From positions 1,945,501 through 2,009,500 of the forward strand of contig NZ_JAUSXS010000001.1 in the NCBI RefSeq assembly GCF_030816195.1: DNA of 64,000 nt, written 5' to 3'. Both the position numbers and the translations under genes were made by a program. Numbering within the stretch: the stretch's first letter is position 1; each line of letters begins with the position of its first letter. Positions 58,125-64,000 of the stretch are shown here, piece by piece. This DNA comes from Pseudomonas sp. W4I3. Its GTDB lineage: Bacteria; Pseudomonadota; Gammaproteobacteria; Pseudomonadales; Pseudomonadaceae. A model generated the notes under the pieces. It had not been told where the DNA came from and did not search any database. It worked only from the letters and a program-made list of their open reading frames with translations.

Positions 58125-58880
58125 ATGGAAAAGACCAAGCAGACTGTGCCCTCTGTGGTGCCGCGCCATGTCGCGATCATCATGGATGGGAATAATCGCT
58201 GGGCGAAAAAGCGCTTTATGCCGGGCGTTGCCGGGCATAAAGCGGGTGTCGATGCGGTGCGCGCTGTCATCGAGGTGTGTGCCGAGGCCAAGGTCGAAGT
58301 GCTGACGCTGTTTGCCTTTTCCAGTGAGAACTGGCAACGGCCCGCCGAAGAAGTGAGTGCCTTGATGGACCTGTTCTTCAAGGCGCTGCGTCGCGAGGCC
58401 AAGCGCCTCAACGAGAACAACATCAGCCTGCGCATCATTGGTGACCGCTCCCGGTTCCATCCGGAACTGCAAACGGCCATGCGTGAAGCCGAGGCCATTA
58501 CTGCCGGCAGCAACCGCTTTGTGCTGCAAATCGCAGCCAATTACGGTGGCCAGTGGGACATCGCCCAGGCTGCGCAGCGACTGGCTCGCGAGGTACAGGC
58601 CGGTCATCTGCGCCCCGACGACATTACGCCCGAACTGTTGCAAACCTGTCTGGTAACCGGTGACCTGCCATTACCCGATTTGTGCATCCGTACCGGTGGC
58701 GAGCATCGCATCAGCAATTTCCTGCTGTGGCAGCTAGCCTATACCGAGTTGTACTTCTCCGACCTGTTCTGGCCGGACTTCAAACACGATGCCATGCGCA
58801 ATGCGCTGGCCGATTTCGCTTCCCGTCAGCGTCGCTTCGGTAAAACGAGCGAGCAGATCGAAGCTGGAGCCCGGGTTTAA
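58125..58880 (+). CDS. uppS: Undecaprenyl diphosphate synthase
   Basis: Makes C55-PP, the lipid carrier for peptidoglycan and O-antigen. 251 residues; catalytic Asp21 in IIMDGNNRWAKKR, plus FAFSSENWQRP and DLCIRTGGEHRISNFLLWQ. ATG at 58125. The stop codon of uppS is directly followed by the cdsA ATG (0-base gap). Confidence 0.97.
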   Translation: MEKTKQTVPSVVPRHVAIIMDGNNRWAKKRFMPGVAGHKAGVDAVRAVIEVCAEAKVEVLTLFAFSSENWQRPAEEVSALMDLFFKALRREAKRLNENNISLRIIGDRSRFHPELQTAMREAEAITAGSNRFVLQIAANYGGQWDIAQAAQRLAREVQAGHLRPDDITPELLQTCLVTGDLPLPDLCIRTGGEHRISNFLLWQLAYTELYFSDLFWPDFKHDAMRNALADFASRQRRFGKTSEQIEAGARV

Positions 58881-59687
58881 ATGCTTAAACAACGAATCAT
58901 CACAGCGCTGATCCTGCTGCCAATTGCCTTGTGCGGTTTTTTCCTGCTCGAGGGTTCCGGCTTTGCGCTGTTTATCGGCCTGGTCGTGACCTTGGGGGCA
59001 TGGGAGTGGGCACGTCTGGCGGGGTTCAGCGATCAATTGCCGCGCGTGGTGTACGCCGTGATCGTCGCGCTGTTGCTGTTCCTGATGTACATCCTGCCTG
59101 ATATCGCGCCTTGGGTGCTGGGGGCGGCGGTACTGTGGTGGGCCTTGGCGACGTTCCTGGTGCTGACCTACCCGCGCACCAGTGGCCAGTGGTCCAGCGT
59201 GGCCTGCAAGTTGGTGATTGGCTTGCTGATCCTGCTGCCGGCCTGGCAAGGGCTGGTGGAAATCAAGCGTTTCCCGAATGGCAACGAATTGATCCTGGCG
59301 GTCATGGTGCTGGTCTGGGGCGCCGACATTGGTGCCTATTTTTCGGGCCGTGCCTTCGGCAAGCGCAAGCTGGCGCCTGCCGTCAGTCCGGGCAAGAGCT
59401 GGGAAGGCGTATACGGCGGCCTGGCCTTGACGCTGCTGATCGCGCTGGTAGTCGGTGTGTTGCGCGACTGGTCGGTGAAAGAGATTTTCCTGGCTTTGCT
59501 GGGTACTGCCGTCGTCGTCTTCATTTCGGTGGTGGGTGACCTTACCGAAAGCATGTTCAAGCGCCAGGCCGGGATCAAGGACAGCAGCAACCTGCTGCCG
59601 GGTCACGGCGGCGTGCTGGACCGTATCGACAGCCTCACCGCTGCGTTGCCGATCTTTGCTGTGTTGCTGTGGATGATCGCTTCGTGA
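58881..59687 (+). CDS. cdsA: Phosphatidate cytidylyltransferase
   Basis: Makes CDP-diacylglycerol from phosphatidate and CTP in the inner membrane. 268 residues, about eight helices; C-terminal signature [33 protein letters not shown] is diagnostic. Starts one base after the uppS stop and ends in GTGA overlapping the dxr start. Confidence 0.96.
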   Translation: MLKQRIITALILLPIALCGFFLLEGSGFALFIGLVVTLGAWEWARLAGFSDQLPRVVYAVIVALLLFLMYILPDIAPWVLGAAVLWWALATFLVLTYPRTSGQWSSVACKLVIGLLILLPAWQGLVEIKRFPNGNELILAVMVLVWGADIGAYFSGRAFGKRKLAPAVSPGKSWEGVYGGLALTLLIALVVGVLRDWSVKEIFLALLGTAVVVFISVVGDLTESMFKRQAGIKDSSNLLPGHGGVLDRIDSLTAALPIFAVLLWMIAS

Positions 59688-60889
59688 GCCGTCCACAGCA
59701 GGTTACCGTGCTGGGCGCGACCGGCTCGGTCGGGCTGAGCAGCCTGGATGTCATCGCCCGTCATCCTGATCGTTATCAGGTGTTTGCGCTGACCGGCTTC
59801 ACCCGTATCAGTGAATTGCTCGCGCTGTGCGTGCGCCACTCTCCGCGTTTTGCGGTGGTGCCACAGGCCGCTGCCGCCCGTAGCCTGCAGGATGACCTGC
59901 GGGCTGTCGGCCTTGCCACCCAAGTATTGGTGGGCGAAGAGGGGCTGTGCCAGGTGTCTGCCGATGCCGAAGTGGACACTGTGGTGGCGGCGATCGTCGG
60001 AGCGGCGGGTTTGCGCCCGACACTGGCCGCAGTTGATGCGGGCAAAAAGATCCTGCTGGCCAATAAAGAAGCGCTGGTCATGTCCGGCGCGCTCTTTATG
60101 CAGGCCGTGCGCAAGAGCGGTGCGGTCCTGTTGCCTCTCGACAGCGAGCACAACGCGATCTTCCAGTGCATGCCTGCTGATTTTGCCCGCGGCTTGAGCC
60201 AGGTTGGCGTGCGCCGGATTTTGCTGACGGCGTCCGGTGGCCCCTTTCGACAGACTCCTTTGGATGAGCTGGAGCATGTGTCGCCCGACCAGGCGTGCGC
60301 GCACCCGAACTGGTCCATGGGGCGCAAGATCTCCGTGGACTCGGCAAGCATGATGAACAAGGGCCTTGAGTTGATCGAGGCCTGCTGGCTGTTCGATGCG
60401 CGGCCCGATCAGGTAGAGGTGGTGATTCACCCGCAAAGCGTGATTCATTCCCTGGTGGATTACGTGGATGGCTCGGTATTGGCGCAGTTGGGCAACCCCG
60501 ATATGCGCACGCCGATCGCCAATGCCCTGGCTTGGCCGCAGCGGATTGATTCCGGTGTGGCGCCATTGGACCTGTTTGCCGTTGCGCGCCTGGATTTCCA
60601 GGCGCCGGACGAGCAGCGCTTTCCATGCCTGCGTCTGGCCCGACAAGCGGCTGAAGCGGGTAACAGTGCGCCAGCCATGCTCAATGCAGCCAATGAGGTC
60701 GCCGTGGCGGCGTTTCTCGAACGGCGCATCCGCTTTCCGCAGATCGCGAGTATCATCCAGGACGTTCTGGATCTTGAACCGGTCGTGGCTGTGAGTGATC
60801 TGGAGGCAGTGTTCGAGGCCGATACAAAGGCTCGGGCCCTGGCCGAACAATGGCTGGACCGCAACGCGCGTCAGGCTGTGGGCGGGTAA
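59684..60889 (+). CDS. dxr: 1-deoxy-D-xylulose-5-phosphate reductoisomerase
   Basis: Second step of the MEP isoprenoid pathway, NADPH-dependent. 401 residues; NADPH-binding VLGATGSVG near the start, NKEALVMSG, and [20 protein letters not shown] as the metal and substrate site. The start is the GTG at 59684, giving [17 protein letters not shown] and overlapping the cdsA stop by 4 bases (GTGA). The alternative upstream in-frame start lies inside cdsA. Confidence 0.95.
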   Translation: MSRPQQVTVLGATGSVGLSSLDVIARHPDRYQVFALTGFTRISELLALCVRHSPRFAVVPQAAAARSLQDDLRAVGLATQVLVGEEGLCQVSADAEVDTVVAAIVGAAGLRPTLAAVDAGKKILLANKEALVMSGALFMQAVRKSGAVLLPLDSEHNAIFQCMPADFARGLSQVGVRRILLTASGGPFRQTPLDELEHVSPDQACAHPNWSMGRKISVDSASMMNKGLELIEACWLFDARPDQVEVVIHPQSVIHSLVDYVDGSVLAQLGNPDMRTPIANALAWPQRIDSGVAPLDLFAVARLDFQAPDEQRFPCLRLARQAAEAGNSAPAMLNAANEVAVAAFLERRIRFPQIASIIQDVLDLEPVVAVSDLEAVFEADTKARALAEQWLDRNARQAVGG

Positions 60890-60927
60890 GCGCCTTCAGG
60901 CATTGGATTGAAATGCGGAGAAATTAG

Positions 60928-62280
60928 ATGAGTGCGCTCTACATGATTGTCGGCACCCTGGTTGCTCTGGGTGTGCTGGTTACCTTCCACGAATTCGGCC
61001 ACTTCTGGGTGGCGCGTCGTTGCGGCGTCAAGGTATTGCGCTTTTCCGTCGGCTTCGGCATGCCGCTGGTCCGCTGGCACGACCGTCGCGGCACCGAGTT
61101 CGTGATCGCAGCCATCCCGCTGGGTGGCTACGTGAAAATGCTCGATGAGCGTGAAGGCGAAGTGCCTGCCGACCAGTTGGACCAATCCTTCAACCGCAAG
61201 ACCGTTCGTCAGCGTATCGCCATCGTGGCGGCCGGTCCGATTGCCAACTTCCTGTTGGCGATGGTGTTCTTCTGGGTCCTCGCCATGCTGGGCAGCCAGC
61301 AAGTGCGCCCGGTCATCGGTGCGGTCGAGACGGGCAGCATGGCGGCCAAGGCTGGCCTGGTAGCAGGGCAGGAAATTGTTTCTATTGATGGCGAACCTAC
61401 CACGGGTTGGGGGGCGGTCAATTTGCAGTTGGTGCGTCGACTGGGCGAGAGCGGCACCGTCAAGGTGGTGGTGCGCGAGCAGGACTCCAGTGCCGAAAGC
61501 CCCCGTGAGCTGGCTTTGGACCATTGGCTTCAAGGCGCTGACGAGCCGGACCCGATCAAATCCCTGGGCATTCGTCCGTGGCGTCCGGCGTTGCCGCCGG
61601 TGCTCGCCGAGCTGGACCCTAAAGGCCCGGCCCAGGCTGCGGGCCTGAAAACCGGCGACCGCCTGTTGGCCCTCGATGGTCAGGCGCTGGGCGACTGGCA
61701 GCAAGTGGTCGACCTGGTGCGTGTACGGCCTGATACCAAAATTGTGCTGAAAGTTGAGCGCGAAGGTGCTCAAATCGACGTTCCCGTGACCTTGTCGGTA
61801 CGTGGGGAGGCCAAGGCCGCCGGGGGTTACCTGGGTGCCGGGGTCAAAGGTGTCGAGTGGCCGCCATCGATGGTGCGAGAGGTCAGCTTCGGGCCGTTGG
61901 CAGCAATTGGGGAGGGCGCGAAACGCACTTGGACCATGAGCGTGCTGACCCTAGAATCGCTCAAGAAAATGTTGTTCGGCGAGCTCTCGGTAAAAAACTT
62001 GAGTGGACCGATAACCATTGCTAAAGTGGCGGGCGCTTCTGCCCAGTCGGGTGTCGCGGATTTCCTGAATTTCCTGGCTTATCTGAGTATCAGCCTTGGG
62101 GTTCTGAATTTGCTGCCCATTCCAGTATTGGATGGGGGGCATCTGCTGTTTTATCTGGTCGAGTGGGTGCGTGGTCGCCCCTTGTCGGATCGGGTGCAGG
62201 GTTGGGGGATACAGATCGGTATCAGTTTGGTGGTCGGGGTGATGTTGTTAGCTCTGGTCAACGATCTGGGACGACTGTAA
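60928..62280 (+). CDS. rseP: Site-2 protease RseP (MucP)
   Basis: Intramembrane metalloprotease that completes cleavage of the anti-sigma factor (RseA/MucA) to release sigma-E/AlgU. 450 residues; active site HEFGH at 21-25, two PDZ domains between helices (about 115-300), and the conserved NLLPIPVLDGGH near the C-terminus. In Pseudomonas it governs alginate and envelope stress (established); lptF at 17738 is a likely AlgU target. Terminator-like hairpin follows. Confidence 0.96.
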   Translation: MSALYMIVGTLVALGVLVTFHEFGHFWVARRCGVKVLRFSVGFGMPLVRWHDRRGTEFVIAAIPLGGYVKMLDEREGEVPADQLDQSFNRKTVRQRIAIVAAGPIANFLLAMVFFWVLAMLGSQQVRPVIGAVETGSMAAKAGLVAGQEIVSIDGEPTTGWGAVNLQLVRRLGESGTVKVVVREQDSSAESPRELALDHWLQGADEPDPIKSLGIRPWRPALPPVLAELDPKGPAQAAGLKTGDRLLALDGQALGDWQQVVDLVRVRPDTKIVLKVEREGAQIDVPVTLSVRGEAKAAGGYLGAGVKGVEWPPSMVREVSFGPLAAIGEGAKRTWTMSVLTLESLKKMLFGELSVKNLSGPITIAKVAGASAQSGVADFLNFLAYLSISLGVLNLLPIPVLDGGHLLFYLVEWVRGRPLSDRVQGWGIQIGISLVVGVMLLALVNDLGRL

Positions 62281-62300
62281 CGCTTCGCTGAATTGCGAAT

Positions 62301-62327
62301 CTGCCGCATTTTGCGGCAGTTTGTTTA
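62301..62327 (+). terminator. Terminator-like hairpin between rseP and bamA
   Basis: CTGCCGCA-ttt-TGCGGCAG followed by TTTGTTTA. Probably partial, since bamA has only 28 bases further to its start. Confidence 0.65.
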
Positions 62328-62354
62328 TTGCCAGTTGGAATAAGAAAGGACTTC

Positions 62355-64000
62355 ATGAAACGTCTGCTGCTAACTGCGGTTCTCACCGTATTGATGATCG
62401 CCGAAGTTCACGCCGAGTCCTTCACCATCTCCGATATTCGCGTCAACGGCCTCCAGCGGGTTTCCGCGGGTAGCGTCTTTGGTGCCTTGCCGTTGAACGT
62501 CGGGGAACAGGCTGATGATCGTCGCCTGGTGGAATCCACTCGTGCGCTGTTCAAAACCGGGTTCTTTCAAGATATCCAACTGGGTCGCGAAGGCAATGTC
62601 CTGGTCATCACCGTCGTCGAGCGACCTTCTGTCGCGAGTATCACGATCGAAGGTAACAAGGCCATTTCCACTGAAGACCTGATGAAAGGTCTGAAACAGT
62701 CTGGCCTGGCCGAGGGCGAGATCTTCCAGCGCGCTACCCTTGAAGGTGTGCGTAACGAGCTGCAACGCCAGTACGTTGCCCAGGGTCGCTACTCGGCGAG
62801 CGTGGAGACGGAAGTTATCCCGCAGCCGCGTAACCGCGTGGGCCTGAAGGTCAACATCAACGAAGGCACCGTGGCGGCTATCCAGCACATCAACGTGGTG
62901 GGCAACACCAAGTTCGCCGACGAAGACCTGATCGACCTGTTCGAACTCAAGACCACCAACTGGTTGTCGTTCTTCAAGAACGATGACAAGTACGCCCGTG
63001 AAAAACTTTCCGGTGACCTGGAACGCCTGCGCTCCTACTACCTGGACCGTGGCTACATCAACATGGACATCGCTTCGACCCAGGTGTCCATCACCCCGGA
63101 CAAGAAGCACGTCTACATTACCGTCAACGTCAACGAAGGCGAGAAGTACAAGGTTCGTGACGTGAAGCTCAGCGGTGACTTGAAAGTACCTGAAGACCAG
63201 GTCAAGTCCCTGCTGCTGGTCCAGAAAGACCAGGTGTTCTCGCGCAAACTGATGACCACTACCTCAGAGCTGATCACGCGTCGCCTGGGTAACGAAGGCT
63301 ACACCTTCGCCAACGTCAACGGCGTGCCAACTCCAAACGATGAAGACCACACCGTCGACATCACATTCGTCGTCGACCCAGGCAAGCGTGCCTACGTTAA
63401 CCGCATTAACTTCCGTGGCAACACCAAGTCCTCGGACGAAGTGCTGCGTCGCGAAATGCGCCAGATGGAAGGCGGTTGGGCGTCGACTTACCTGATCGAC
63501 CAATCCAAGACTCGTCTCGAACGCCTGGGCTTCTTCAAGGAAGTCAACGTCGAAACCCCGGCCGTACCGGGCGTGGATGACCAGGTCGACGTGAACTATG
63601 CCGTTGAAGAGCAAGCCTCGGGTTCGATCACCGCCAGTGTCGGTTTCGCACAGAGCGCGGGTTTGATCCTGGGTGGTTCGATCACGCAGAACAACTTCCT
63701 GGGTACCGGTAACCGTGTGTCCATCGGCCTGACCCGAAGCGAATACCAGAGCCGATACAACTTCGGTTACACCGACCCCTACTGGACTGCAGACGGTGTG
63801 AGCCTGGGCTACAACGCCTTCTATCGCACCACCGACTACAAAGACCTCGATGTTGACGTTGCAAGCTATGCGATCGACAGCCTCGGTGCCGGTGTCAACG
63901 TGGGTTATCCGATCAGTGAGACCTCGCGTCTGACCTTCGGCCTGACCGCCCAGCAGGATGAAATCAAGACCGGTGTGTACACCGTGGACGAGATCTTCGA
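62355..64000 (+). CDS. bamA: Outer-membrane assembly factor BamA (partial, 3' end outside window)
   Basis: Core of the machine that inserts beta-barrels into the outer membrane. About 548 codons visible. A signal peptide (MKRLLLTAVLTVLMIAEVHA, 20 residues) precedes five POTRA domains (about 23-420; repeats such as ISDIRVNGLQRVSAGSVFGALP and INHINVVGN-like stretches), then the beginning of the barrel (GSITASVGFAQSAGLILGGSI). ATG at 62355 with AAAGGA upstream. The C-terminal barrel lies past the right edge. Confidence 0.96.
   Translation, partial: MKRLLLTAVLTVLMIAEVHAESFTISDIRVNGLQRVSAGSVFGALPLNVGEQADDRRLVESTRALFKTGFFQDIQLGREGNVLVITVVERPSVASITIEGNKAISTEDLMKGLKQSGLAEGEIFQRATLEGVRNELQRQYVAQGRYSASVETEVIPQPRNRVGLKVNINEGTVAAIQHINVVGNTKFADEDLIDLFELKTTNWLSFFKNDDKYAREKLSGDLERLRSYYLDRGYINMDIASTQVSITPDKKHVYITVNVNEGEKYKVRDVKLSGDLKVPEDQVKSLLLVQKDQVFSRKLMTTTSELITRRLGNEGYTFANVNGVPTPNDEDHTVDITFVVDPGKRAYVNRINFRGNTKSSDEVLRREMRQMEGGWASTYLIDQSKTRLERLGFFKEVNVETPAVPGVDDQVDVNYAVEEQASGSITASVGFAQSAGLILGGSITQNNFLGTGNRVSIGLTRSEYQSRYNFGYTDPYWTADGVSLGYNAFYRTTDYKDLDVDVASYAIDSLGAGVNVGYPISETSRLTFGLTAQQDEIKTGVYTVDEIF

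Overview
The window looks like a chromosomal core region of a Pseudomonas of the fluorescens group. The protein set and gene order (wspABCDEF-wspR, prfB, lysS; mexL-mexJK; glnD, map, rpsB, tsf, pyrH, frr, uppS, cdsA, dxr, rseP, bamA) are those I know from that genus. The DNA is GC-rich. Three intact REPINs (paired REP sequences with TGTGGGAGGGGGCTTGC or TGTAGGAGCGAGCTTGC cores) sit between genes, as is usual in fluorescent pseudomonads. I see no insertion sequence, prophage, integron, CRISPR array, rRNA or tRNA gene. Species assignment is inference from protein and repeat style.

Layout. 1-1464 is the 5' part of opgD (periplasmic glucan), reading leftwards, followed by a DUF533 membrane protein. 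2622-11041 is the complete Wsp surface-sensing system (receptor, two CheW-like couplers, CheR and CheB homologues, a CheA-CheY hybrid kinase and the diguanylate cyclase WspR). The first six genes are joined by 1-nt or ATGA stop/start overlaps. 11182-13878 is prfB, with its programmed +1 frameshift site, and lysS, which is broken here by an extra TG dinucleotide. 13984-17287 is a TetR regulator, a DUF1704 (MATCAP-like) metallopeptidase, an alpha/beta-hydrolase lipoprotein and a small membrane protein. 17502-19631 holds a small orphan ORF, lptF (OmpA-like lipoprotein), a DUF4398 lipoprotein and a small conserved protein.

19796-28500 carries ppc, adk, tsaB, a short hypothetical protein, a DUF72 protein, a PEP mutase/isocitrate lyase relative, an extensin-like protein, a protein with an internal 48-residue tandem duplication, and rsmJ. 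28545-33464 is mexL divergent from mexJK, with a nested palindrome between them. 33633-40558 includes a His-rich mini-protein, DUF4197 and YbaY-like envelope proteins, plsB, a cold-shock protein, a small acidic protein, rlmA and dapE. 40670-50684 has ndvB, tcdA, csdE-csdA, dapD, an ArsC-like reductase, a CPA1 Na+/H+ antiporter and dapC. 50842-64000 runs from glnD and map (leftward) to the rpsB-tsf-pyrH-frr-uppS-cdsA-dxr-rseP-bamA block (rightward). bamA is cut by the right edge.

How the genes work together. Wsp turns surface contact into c-di-GMP. dapC, dapD and dapE supply the diaminopimelate/lysine pathway used by cell wall synthesis and, as lysine, by LysRS. plsB and cdsA make phospholipids; uppS and dxr feed the isoprenoid lipid carrier; rseP and bamA serve envelope stress control and outer-membrane assembly. 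CsdA-CsdE-TcdA is the sulfur-transfer and tRNA ct6A set, and TsaB belongs to the t6A pathway upstream of it.

I found no clearly new multi-gene system. The strongest anomalies are the lysS frameshift, the uncharacterised DUF1704 gene unit, the duplicated-motif protein at 27001-27621 and the Cys/His N-terminal module of WspD.
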